Assembly: GCA_949987705.1 (NCBI GenBank)
Contig: OX465282.1
Coordinates: 68,321,922 to 68,385,921 of the forward strand
DNA: 64,000 bases
Direction of reading: 5' to 3'
Source: Thereva unica
Lineage: Eukaryota > Arthropoda > Insecta > Diptera > Therevidae
Shown: piece by piece, positions 43,561 to 53,951 of the stretch
Numbering within the stretch: position 1 is the first letter of the stretch
Layout of the letters: each line of letters opens with the position of its first letter
Program-made: the position numbers and the translations under genes
Notes under the pieces: model-generated
Databases searched by the model: none
Told to the model about the DNA's origin: nothing
The model's input: the letters and a program-made list of their open reading frames with translations, nothing else

Positions 43561-44449
43561 TAGTGGTTAAAAGGCCGTGTGGTGAATGAATCAAAAATGT
43601 TTAGTGCAAGAGCTTGTGTAATCATTGTACTGTGTAAAGTATCACAATGAACACCATTTTATTTGAATAAGGCTGAGTAATTGGCGTCAGAAATACTTGC
43701 ATTAGTTGAAAATTTTTAAAAATTATCTGGTAATTATGTACTTTTACTTTTCTATCATACATGCAATTTTTAACAAAAGGAATAATGTATATTAAAATAT
43801 TTTGAAACAGCATTTTTCCTTGTAATTCAGAACTGGAAAATGCACGGCAACCAGAATCGCGATAATAAGACCCGAATTGCTTTCGTTTACTACTTATAAT
43901 TAACATTTAAATTATTAATATACTAACGATTCTCGAAAATGAACATTTTAAATTCTTTAATAAAACTAGTTGGGATGTGGGTTTGACCCCTTCGGTCCAC
44001 ACGATTAATTTCCCAGTATGATGAACGAAGATGGAATAAACTGATTCTGCCAAATAGCTAGCTATACGTTTAGCACTAGTGGAAAATTGGCTAGTATCAG
44101 AACTGATGACAAAACAATCACGAGAGAAGCTAGTTCAAATAACTATAATAGTAGTAAATCCACAAGATTTTTCTAGAGAATTTGCTTTTCCTGAACGTTA
44201 GCAAACAAACATTTCCTCCGTATTTCGTTCGCTGCACTAAAGCGGGTGTTCAAATTCGTATTGAGCGTGCTGAAGCGCCGTTGACAAACCGAGAAGCGAA
44301 TGACTTCATTTGGAAGTGCTTTCCGGAGATATTAGCAAAACTGTAACTGTTAAGTACTTGTGAGACTTGACTAAAAAGAACAAATTTTGCGGTAACTACT
44401 GAAAATCCCGGGATGAACCGCAATTTCCTGAAACTCTAACGTTTAAATA

Positions 44450-45640
44450 TCCGATTATAACTTTTTTTTTTATTCCGGCACACAGCCCCACAATCTCAAT
44501 ACACAGTGGCCAATAAAGAGAAAAATGTATAAAAAATACAATTCTTTATTGGCTCTTTTCTTTATAAAGTTTTAATTCATAACAAAATTATTGATCTAAT
44601 CATGTACATCAAATAACGAACAACGAAATAGTTTGTTAATTCATAAATGGAGAAAACAATTCAAACCCTAATATTCCAGTATTCAAATGTAATTTAAAAT
44701 TATTCAAATTCAATTTCGATTACCATATTACAGTAAAAAAAAAAATATTTTTAAGTGAAGCAAAATTTTAAGTATATTGAAGTAAAGCAAAGTATGTATG
44801 CACTTACCTGATTGAGTAATCACCAGTTAGTTAAGGTTAAGGAAATGATATGGAGGAGAATGGGTGGAGGAATATAGATTAAACACCTTGATATTTTAAA
44901 GGATTTCTAATACCTTGTATCGAATCTACAACGTATGATTGAAGTTAGTTAAGATCGTTATAACTTGTATCAAAAAGCTACAAGTATAACTAAGTTTATA
45001 CCTTGTATCGAAAGCTACAAGGTATGGTTGAGGTTAGTAAAGGTTGTTATAACTTGTATCAATAGCTACAAGTATAACTAAATGAGGTGTTAAAAGGATT
45101 AAGGAAAATTCTTTAGGGAGGAAACCTTACCTTACTGGATGATGGCTGAAGCCAGAGAGAGCGAAAATTAGTCGAGCAAACATTTTTGTTCACTTCTAGA
45201 TTTTGGAACGGTATAAACCGGTTTAGTTGCTAACAACCGAAGTGGGGAGCAGTTATCTGTGTGTGTGCATACATGATTGATTTTAGTTAATCAATGTTAC
45301 TATATTAAATTTTTACTCAAGTTTCAGTTGAATTGAATTGAAGTTGAATTGAATGCTTTAAATTTAAATTTTAAATTATATTAATTTTGTATTAAAATAC
45401 ATTGCTGGAGCAATGAGAAAAAACAAATGCTGATAATCATTTTAGTTGATAAGCCTCATGTAGTATGGTTAGTTATGCTATTTATTGTGGTTACTGTTCC
45501 TCCTTCTTGATGTAGTATTAGTTGATGATGCGACTATTCCTCTTGGGTGGCTTTTGCTATTACAATATAAAGCTGTAATAGAATAATGGTTATGGTGCCC
45601 TACTGTGATATGGTAATCGTTATGTTTTCAAACAGTATCC
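44450..45640. other. Insert inside the outer Helentron-like element
   Basis: This block has no counterpart in copy 3, where the flanking sequences are about 45 bp apart. It has no gene. At 44905-45085 it carries a small tandem array in which ACCTTGTATCGAA, GCTACAAGGTATG and TTATAACTTGTATC words alternate; single words recur about 90 bp apart. Terminal repeats were not recognised, so its nature is unknown. Confidence 0.5.
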
Positions 45641-46491
45641 CCGTAAAAAAGTGCTAATCCAAAAATTCGCGCTGTTTGGAAAGGGTAACGAAATTTTTGC
45701 ACGATTTTGAAAGGTGTTCGAATTTTGACAAGTAAAACATCACTTCTTCGAAGGCTATCGCTGTGCAGAACACAAAAAAGATCACTTCGTTTAGATCGGG
45801 TCTCATTCCATCGAGCTTATTATATATTAGTAAAACTTGGTAATTTACGGTCTTTCTGACAATTAGCGGAAGTTTTTCTATTTAAAAAAAGGGCCCGACC
45901 GAATATTATGAAATTTTTTTCAGAGCATTTCTTCGTTTAATTCTTTTTTCGGCACCTCAATGAAGTCGATATAGTTTTTAGTTCGCCCGGTATCGTGCAG
46001 GTACAAAAATCATAAACGTCATTTAAACAAAAAAACGGTTCGACCGAATTTTATGAAAACCTTTTCAGATCATATTTTGGTTAATACTCTTCGAACAGCA
46101 CCTCAACTAAGTCGATATCTTTTATAGTTCGCGCGATATCGTGCAGGTTCAAAATTCAGTTATGTCATTTAAACCAAAAAACCGCTCCACCGAATATTAA
46201 AAAAATCTTTTCAGATTATATTGTCGCTAATACGCCTCGAACGGCATCTGAAATAAATCAATATCTTTCGCGGTTCGGGCGATATCGTGCAGGTACAAAA
46301 ATCACTTACGACGCTTAAACAAAAAAACGGCTGGACCGAATTTTATGAAAATCTTTTCAGATCATATTTCGGTTAATACGCTTCGAACGACACCTCAACG
46401 AATTCGCTATCTTTTGTGGTTCACGCGATATCGTGCAGGAAACATACTTACGCACACACACACACACACACATACTTCCTCCCAATTTTTT

Positions 46492-47646
46492 AACTTCCCA
46501 GTATAGGAAGTTATTGTAATCGCTCCGAAATTGAAATCGAAAATTTCAACGTATTTTCATCTTTCAAGGTCTCAGGAGCATTTTAAGCAAAAAATTGGGA
46601 AGAAGTATGTGTGTGTGTGTGCGTACTGATGTGGTCATTTTTTTCCTGCACGATATCGCCCGAACCAAAACGGATATCGACTTCGTTGAGGTGTCGTTCG
46701 AAGCGTATTAACCGAAATATGATCTGAAAAGATTTTCATGAAATTCGGTAAAGCCGTTTTTTTGTTTAAGCGACGTAAGTGATTTTTGTACCTGCACGAT
46801 ATAGCACGAACCAACCATGATACCAACTTCTTTGAGGTGCCGATCGTAGCGTATTACCGAAAGTACAGTTCGAAAAGATTTTCATAAAATTCGATCGAGC
46901 GGTATCTATGTTTAAAGGGCGTAAGTGATTTTTGTACATGCTCTATAGAACACAAACCAAAAATGGTTTTGACTTCTTTGAGGTGTCGCTCGAAGCATAT
47001 TAACCGAAATATGATCTGAAAAGATTTTCATGAAATTCGGTCTAGCCGTTTTTTTTTTTTTGTTTAAGCGACTTAAGTGATTTTTTGTACATGCACGATA
47101 TAGCACGAACCAACCATGATACCGACTTCTTTGAGGTGCCGATCGTAGTGTATTACCGAAAGTACGCTTTGAAAAGATTTTCATAAAATTCGATCAAGTG
47201 GTATCTATGTTTAAAGGGCGTAAGTGATTTTTGTACATGCTCGATACAACGCAAACCAAAAGCAAACCAAAAATGATATTGACTTCAAAGGCGCCGATCG
47301 AAGCGTTGGAATGACACCCGTTCAAAATGAAGTTCACTTTTATGGATTCAGCCGAGCAATAGCTTCCCAAAGAGTCATCACTCGTCAAAATCCGAGTTTT
47401 CTTTAAAAACCATTCAACAAATACGTTAATCATTACAAACATGACGAAATTTGCAAACTTTAGTTCAGAACTGTTTGAACGGCGGATTGCTTTCTATGTC
47501 CTACAGTTTTGGGAATTTAGTTCATCGCGGGATTTCCAGTGATTACAGTGTTTACCATTCTTATCGTTATTTCAAAGAGCTTCCTTCCATCATACTCGGA
47601 AGTTGATCGTGTGGACCGAAAGGGTCGAACCCACATCCCAACTAGT
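46492..47646 (+). mobile_element. Helentron-like element, complete, nested in another (copy 6, inner)
   Basis: It begins AACTTCCCAGTATAGGAAGTT at 46492 and ends CTAG at 47642-47645, preceded by the GTGTGGACC/GGGTCGAACCCAC hairpin. Tandem units have a 146-bp period (TTGAGG at 46686, 46832 and 46978, then 47131). The outer element continues exactly on both sides, and an uninterrupted copy (34705-35719) shows the empty site to be a T run, so both ends of this family are fixed by this insertion. There is no coding capacity. Confidence 0.75.
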
Positions 47647-47839
47647 TGCTTAAAATGCTCCTGGGACCTTCAAAAATGAAAATACGTCGAAAATTTCGAT
47701 TTCGATTTTCGGACCGATTACAATAACTTCCTATACTGGGAAGTTAATAAATATATATATATATTAGTGATAATTAATATAATTAGAGTTAATGGAACTG
47801 ATAATTTTAATTAAAAAGTAATTATTGGTTTTTTAAGTT

Positions 47840-48060
47840 AAATTCCAAACTCGTGAGTCACGCTTTGTACAACCACTCCGTCATGTCGTACTCGTCATTT
47901 TGTAGTGTATAGTAGTAAGGTTTGTTCGAAGGAAGGAATAAAGGACAGGATTGCTCAATAAGATTCTGGAAAGTTCTAAGGAAGGGGGCGAGAGTTCTTG
48001 CGTTTGAACTTTTGATGTAGAAGATCACATCAAATACAAGAAATTTACACAAAACCCACT
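47840..48060 (-). repeat. Family A 3' end fragment
   Basis: The minus strand text around 47980-47870 (CCTTTATTCCTTCCTTCGAA, then CTTACTACTATACACT and GACATGAC) matches the 3' UTR of copy 1 at 1203-1275. The upstream sequence to 48060 may include a few codons of the C-terminus but is too worn to read. Confidence 0.55.
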
Positions 48061-50050
48061 GTAATAAAAAAATTGTAGAAACCCAGTGGGAAAAATTGGG
48101 AAGAATGCACAGGGGAGTGCACTTGGAGCACTCTCAAGGGAGCTTTCCTGCAGTCTTCATAAATTTTATATAAAAAAAGAAAATGGGCAATTATCTTCAT
48201 GCCCATAAAATGTGACATTAGCATACAATAGCTCTCGTCCGATCCGGAGGATAAGCAGCTTTGGAAGTGGATAGAATTTAGTTGGGGGACTGCTTTGGAA
48301 AGCCACTCTCGGGCTTGGAAAGAAAAAGGCAATCGCAAAAGATAAACAAAATAAAATTTTTTCGATACCGGATCACATATCCACAGGCGCCCATGAATAT
48401 TTCTTTTTTAAAAAGCTTTTTTGTTATGCTCCTACAACGCTTTTGAGGAGCATAAAAACGTATGCTCCCCTGAAATGACATGCAATGTTAAAATAAGGTA
48501 TATGGAACTGGTACAGGAACGGGAGCGCTGTAAACTTCTTTTGGAGTACTCAAAGATGGCTGTTGGAGCACTCCATTTCCCACTGGGAAGGTTTCGATTT
48601 TTCAAGTCCATATCGTTAATAGCGGCCAGTTGAGACAGAAATGCAATCGTCGGAAATAGCGGAAGACAATCTCGTTACAGGGTTGAAAATTCTCAAATAA
48701 AAAAATAGAATGCCCTGAAGCCAACATATGCACCTAGTTGAAATTAAAATATATTGTATTATTCTAATTGAAGAAGATGATGTTCTCGTTTTGATACGAT
48801 CGTGTACGTTGTTTTCTTGACATTTAATCTAAGATCGAACTTTCCCGACCTTTTACAATCCTTGAAAAAGTTTTCTTCTCGTCTTGCGCTTTGCGACCAT
48901 TTACAACTAGGTCATTTGCGAAGGGTCTTTTTATAAAGCAGGGCATACACATTTTCGAAGTTTACTAAATGAATGAATATGTATGTATATAACCAGTGGC
49001 GTTGGGGGGAGTTTTGGGAACAAAACCCTCCCTAAAAACACTTTTTGCATGAAGAAAATTCAGCTTGAACATTTTTATAATATAAAGTGGTCTTCGAAAA
49101 GTTTTAATTCTGTTCCAATGACCTATAATTACAATCATTACAATCAGCGAGAATTAATTACACTAGAAATATCACCTGGTAGTAAAGTTTGATTTATTTT
49201 AAATATCAGCAGAAATAAAGAGCTTATTGTGCCTCGAACGCGGGTCGCAAGTGGATCATAAATAGTGGTTAAAGTGAGGAAGGAATTCGTTCAATACAGA
49301 TACGGATTTCACGTTTAGCTGTCCGGACCCTAGGATTATAAAGTTCACTTTCTGATCTGCTCAAATTTTTTTATGAATTTCATTTCAAGACACAAATTAT
49401 ATGAAATCTTTTCAAAGATACCTGCCCACGTGACTAATGAAGGGTGATTATTGAGCGCTTTTCCAGGTATTCCGTGGATAATCCTCAAGTTCGACGAAAT
49501 TTTCACCTAGACGCGATTCAACAAGAAACCAATCAAGGCCAACCTAACCACAGTGCTACAGCCTCGGGGCGGCAATTTTAGGTGGTGTTATATTTTTTGG
49601 TGATTATTAGTTAATAAACAAAATTAAACAAAACACCATTTTTTTACAAAATTGTAGTTAACACAAAAAACATAATTCTCAACAAAATGCGTCTTCCTAA
49701 TCACTGTGTCTCTTTTTAGGATACATACATATTTTAGTTTAATTCAATGGAATGGAGCGTATTCGGAAAGCTCGTTGCATGAATGTAAATCGAGTTCACA
49801 TCTTACATTCGGCCATTTTGACGTATCATGCCCCATCCGTTAAGGCCATCCTCTCTTCCTTGCCCTCGGGACGCCAGTAGTGATTGACGAATATGGGATG
49901 TCTCCTTTTATGCGGCTATTTTGAAACAGTTTGACTGTAAAAGCTGTTCCTCGGTGCAGTATGATAATTCCTGAATTACCAAATATTCATGCCGGCCTCG
50001 TAATGAGGATGAGAACACTTTAGCGGCTTATGGTATCAAAATTTCAGGAA
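48061..50050. other. About 2 kb without a recognised gene
   Basis: Short open frames occur on both strands at 48045-48633 but show no known motif. I see no tandem or inverted repeat of note. Confidence 0.45.
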
Positions 50051-50054
50051 ATAT

Positions 50055-50190
50055 AGCAGTAGATAGACCTAGGTGGACCACAGAAGCTTAACATCCGAAA
50101 CTGGAGATATGCCGCAAGGGACTATCAAAGATGCAGAAATGTTCTAGACGATGCGAAGGCTAGATTTGGGCTGTAGCGCCATTGGATATA
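50055..50190 (+). pseudogene. RTE 3' coding tail (copy 4)
   Basis: The text from GACCTAGGTGGACCACAGAA to GGGCTGTAGCGCCATTGGAT parallels 39945-40090 of the RTE at 38833-40101; the reading NWRYAARDYQRCRNVLDDAK with ARFGL before a stop is the usual end of this RTE lineage. It is a severely 5'-truncated insertion of about 135 bp. Confidence 0.65.
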
Positions 50191-50897
50191 GGATAGAAAT
50201 AAAGTAGGTTTTCCTGATTAAGACTTCGGTCTCAGCAGCTGAAAAAGACTTACCTGCGAGCAGATTTAATGATCTGCTCTTGCATTGATGTGGGAAGGAC
50301 AATTAACTCTTCCCCTGGATTCTTATATAAAAAGTTTTAGGAAAGATCTTCATGAGCCGAGGTTTTTAATATCTCTGTTATAGCGCTTAAATATTGATCT
50401 TCCTTCTGTGCTTGTTTAATTAGGTATGTTAACATATCGACTTTTTCATTGTCGCGAGGAAAGCATTGCAGTCAGTCTTAATTCTCCTTCCCAGAACGTA
50501 AACTCTCCACTTGATTAGGAAGTGTACTATGGCGAGCGTGAGAGCGTTGTTCGGCTGGGCTTACGTGCTGGGCACATTATTGCGTTGCAAGGCAATATCT
50601 CTGCATTCGTCCGCATGGAAATCCAACTGGTTAGGGCTTTCGCTTTTTAGCGAAACTGGCTTTCATTTCTGTATCGGTAGGTCCAATGCGAACTCACAGA
50701 CGTTTGTTCATTCCTTACGCTATCAAAATTATAAAGCCTAGATTGTTTAATAGGCAATGCATACACTGCAAACCCCAGCGAAATTAACACACTACACACT
50801 TCATAAGCGTGTAAATTTGATAAACCGTGTTAAAATAATGCAGTTTAAGAATAATCCGTGTTAAAATAATGCGGATAAAAGGACACGCGTGCAAAAA
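50191..50897. other. No gene recognised
   Basis: A 76-codon frame at 50511-50741 has no known motif. Near 50820-50875 the phrase CCGTGTTAAAATAATGC occurs twice, 41 bp apart. Confidence 0.45.
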
Positions 50898-51845
50898 ATC
50901 AAAAATCTCGTAAATTATCGTTTTTATGCAATTTTTGTCTAAGTAAAGATTGTTCGTGAGATAAATGTGATAAATGTGCTATACGAAATTTACGTAGAAC
51001 CAATGGTTTTTGAGATATGGGATTGGGAAAACTCGGACATCATACTGCATTCTTTTCCGCACCACCTTTGAACTATAATGCAAGCAGCGTTTTTACATGG
51101 TATCCCCAGTAGACCTAGTCCAAAAGTTACCAAGCATGAAAAATGTTTGTTGATTATCTCTCTATCTCTTCTATCTCCACTTCTTTCATGCTGTCATCTT
51201 CATCAAAACCTAACCCCGGGGAAAATAACGAAATGGGGTTGGCGCCATCATCGTTCACCTCAAATTCAATGGTTGTATCCTCGGACATCGAGTTGACATC
51301 GGGCGGGCCCGACAAGAACCATACGCAATTGTAATGCTACTATTCTGCATTCTGCAATTTATACGTATGTACATAAACCTTTAAAAAAAATTCAACTGGA
51401 AATTTTCCAGCGGAATTCTCTTTATTTTGGTGTCACAAATTATTTCCCAAAAGTCCATAAATCTAACTCACCGGCTACTCGAGTTATGGAGAGTCAAATA
51501 TCACGAAAATAAATTTTAGTGCATTTTGCAAAACTAAAGTACGAATATTTCTGAAAAATTGATGCCCGATGCCCGAGTTTTCCCAAACTTTTATCTCAAA
51601 AACCATTGGTTCTACGTAAATTTCGTATAGCACATTTTTATGCAGATTTATCTCACGAACAATCTTTACTTAGCCAAAAATTGCGTAAAACTGATAATTT
51701 ACGAGATTTTTGAGAAAAACTGTTTTTCGTGACCTTTGACCTTCCATAACTCGAGTAGCCGGTCAGTTGGCTTTATGGACTTTTGGGAAATTATTTGTGA
51801 GCCCAAAATAAAGAGAGTCCCGTTGATAAATCTCCAGTTGCATTT
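50898..51845. repeat. Interleaved inverted repeats (two arm pairs)
   Basis: Arm A (about 50905-51035) is the inverted copy of about 51565-51712; shared words are CTCGTAAATTATC, TAAGTAAAGATTGTTCGTGA and GCTATACGAAATTTACGTAG. Arm B (about 51383-51505) is the inverted copy of about 51738-51845; shared words are AATTATTTCCCAAAAGTCCA and CCGGCTACTCGAGTTATGGA. In the right half, B' and A' are adjacent, so the repeat unit is B plus A, and the left half carries its parts apart. No coding frame of merit is present. It could be a foldback-type element or two opposed copies of a dispersed repeat. Confidence 0.7.
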
Positions 51846-52052
51846 ATTCAGAGGTTTGGCCCTTTTTTGTATAAAGTGACTGGGCTACAAAGGGAAAAGT
51901 GTGCGTTGCTTGTGCAAAACACTTTGCAATACCATTCCCTCCAATACCCATCGATTCACATTGCTTCCAAAGATATACTGCATTCCGATTTTATGAATTC
52001 ATACCTACTGGGATGTATCATTTCACACACTTCGCTTCCTACATGCAGAGCT

Positions 52053-52425
52053 AGTTACGTGGTTGAGCGGGGTGGACCGAAAAAAAAATAAAATGCTAGC
52101 AAATCACTACAAGCAAAAACAAAAACAACACAATACTTTAAGTTTAAACAAAATTTTATTAATCAGAAAAATAATTAATTATTTAATTGCGGGTTTTAAA
52201 AATGAACATTCCCGTGAGGCGTCGCGATTAGAACTTAGAGGCAGGGACAAGTCATGTACACTCGTTAGTTATCTTTTTATGCCGAATCAGCGTCTGGCTT
52301 TTCAGAACTGGAAATTAATTTTCTCACGCCTTGCCAGGCGGAGTCATATTTCTTATATGTAGGAATTTTGGAGTCCGGTTCCGATTTATACATTTTGGGA
52401 GTCCGGTTCCGAATTATACATAACT
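52053..52425 (-). repeat. 3' LTR (373 bp)
   Basis: In element orientation it starts AGTTATGTATAATTCGG at 52425 and ends CCACGTAACT at 52053. It matches 59375-59720 with one substitution (T at about 52317, G at the matching site near 59638). The first 55 bp hold a 27-bp direct duplication built on GGAACCGGACTCC, only one unit of which remains in the other LTR. The env frame ends inside this LTR at 52386. No target duplication can be recognised in the left flank. Confidence 0.92.
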
Positions 52426-53951
52426 TCTCCCCCCTTTGACATAGGATCCTCCTGGATCATATTTTGTATCTTAATTTTTAAATTTTTCTGCTTTTTATTA
52501 AAATAAACTAATAATATAAATATTGTAATTAACAGCAATGAAAATAGGCTTACATTAGCGCCATATGTAACATTTTTATGCATTTGGAGTTCCTTAATCT
52601 TATTAATGTTCTTGGTATTGTGCAATATAATATCATCTAAGGTGAGCTTTTCAGTGAAATTTTTAAATTCTTTATTTACAGGATAATAAAATCTATCTTG
52701 AAATTTTTCTTCTTCGCTAGAAAAATAATGATCTAAAATTTTTCTTGTACAATTATTAAAGTGCATTAGAATATTACCTGATAGAATTAGTTTTCTATTG
52801 TCACAATTTTGGCTAATATTAATTTGATTGGCATTCTTTATTACAATAGTCTCCTTATCTAATTCAATTATTTCTGTATTTGTATTTTTAACTAAATTGC
52901 AATTTTCTTTATATATGCAATGTTTGCTTACAGTTAGTTCATTTAAAGTTTTATAATTTTCATATTTATAAATAGTATCATTGATTTGGAATACAATTTC
53001 TGAAGGATAATCGATTTCTTTTTGTTGACTATTAGGTATAGGCAAGATTACTTTTAATTGTACCATTAAAAATTCTCTAGGAAGTTTAATTTCAAAAATT
53101 AATAAATCATGTCCTGATTTTGCCAATCCAACTTTAATATACTGTAGTTTTTCTAAATTTATTTCATATTTTTTAATTTCCTGGTCTGTAAGAAGACTAG
53201 GATGTAAGATTCCGAATTTGGCGGAAACAACATTGTCTTGCAAGTTTTCTATTTTATTTTTAAGAATTTGAGTTTTAAAAATTTGGTCATAATATATATT
53301 TTCGATCAACGTATTGCTTGAAAGGTTATTTATTCTGTTCAATATAGTGTCTCTATCTCTTTTGGCTATGTTTTTTAGTTGTTTAAATGTTTCGTTAAAA
53401 TTTTCGTTAATGTCAATTTGTTGATTAATAGCTTCTATTACGTTATGGTTGTTCGAATCTAAAGCGTTTAAATGTTTGTCAATGTCACGTCGGTCTTCTT
53501 CATCCATGGTACCAAAGAGCCATTTTTGGGCGGTTCCCACTACATTAATTAAACCTCGTCGTCGCCTTATTGGTGGAATAAGGGTCTGAACTATGTTTTC
53601 TAAATGTCTTAGTTCTGTAAGTATTAACTCTTTACGCTGTCCGTCTAATTTAGCTGCGTTAGTTTTAAAATCGTGGATTACGTTTAGAATTTCCTTGGTA
53701 TTGATAACATGAATAATTATATTTGTTTTAGATACTATTTGGACTTTATTTAATCGAATTTCAGTAAACCCTGCTTGTTCTTCCATATTGTAAACGTTTA
53801 ACCATCCTTGGACTGGTGTGGTTACGGTAAACATAATCAAAAGTGCTACGAAAAGCTGTAAATAATAAAATTTGTATGTTAAAGAAATCGCGTTTATATT
53901 CGCTTTTACGTTAGTTTTGCTTGTACTATGTCTAAAATCATTTTTTCGCAA
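52386..53951 (-). CDS. env: Envelope glycoprotein (insect F-type fusion protein)
   Basis: The 521-residue frame is intact. A hydrophobic signal-type segment lies at about residues 28-48. A furin-type site RRRR at 129-132 is followed by a fusion-peptide-like start GLINVV and the conserved QKWLFGTMD block (143-151). Several N-glycosylation sequons follow, with Cys residues at 345, 351, 383 and 401, and a transmembrane segment at about 466-484 precedes a 37-residue tail. This layout is that of errantivirus Env proteins, homologous to baculovirus-type F proteins, which mediate membrane fusion. The frame overlaps the end of pol by 46 nt and is probably expressed from a spliced RNA. The stop codon lies within the 3' LTR. 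I see no inactivating lesion. Confidence 0.9.
   Translation of the reverse strand: MRKNDFRHSTSKTNVKANINAISLTYKFYYLQLFVALLIMFTVTTPVQGWLNVYNMEEQAGFTEIRLNKVQIVSKTNIIIHVINTKEILNVIHDFKTNAAKLDGQRKELILTELRHLENIVQTLIPPIRRRRGLINVVGTAQKWLFGTMDEEDRRDIDKHLNALDSNNHNVIEAINQQIDINENFNETFKQLKNIAKRDRDTILNRINNLSSNTLIENIYYDQIFKTQILKNKIENLQDNVVSAKFGILHPSLLTDQEIKKYEINLEKLQYIKVGLAKSGHDLLIFEIKLPREFLMVQLKVILPIPNSQQKEIDYPSEIVFQINDTIYKYENYKTLNELTVSKHCIYKENCNLVKNTNTEIIELDKETIVIKNANQINISQNCDNRKLILSGNILMHFNNCTRKILDHYFSSEEEKFQDRFYYPVNKEFKNFTEKLTLDDIILHNTKNINKIKELQMHKNVTYGANVSLFSLLLITIFILLVYFNKKQKNLKIKIQNMIQEDPMSKGGEVMYNSEPDSQNV
52426..52437 (-). promoter_or_regulatory. Polypurine tract
   Basis: On the minus strand the sequence AAAGGGGGGAGA directly precedes the AGTTATG start of the 3' LTR. 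This is the expected primer site for second-strand DNA synthesis. It also codes for part of the Env tail. Confidence 0.85.

Larger units (their letters stand above)
43965..47745 (-). mobile_element. Helentron-like element split by two insertions (copy 5, outer)
   Basis: The 3' end is at 43965 (CTAG at 43966-43969, then the hairpin region GGGATGTGGGTTTGACCCC) and the 5' end at 47745 (ATACTGGGAAGTT). The element reads 43965-44445, then 45640-46491, then 47647-47745. In between lie an approximately 1.2-kb insert (44450-45640) and a complete second copy in the opposite orientation (46492-47646). Its tandem units have the same 146-bp period (marker ends at 45960, 46106, 46252 and 46398). Confidence 0.65.

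Noticed and set aside
52063..52362. Similar open frames in the two LTRs (52063-52362 and 59385-59639)
   Set aside because: They are two copies of the LTR read on the antisense strand; the protein has no known feature.
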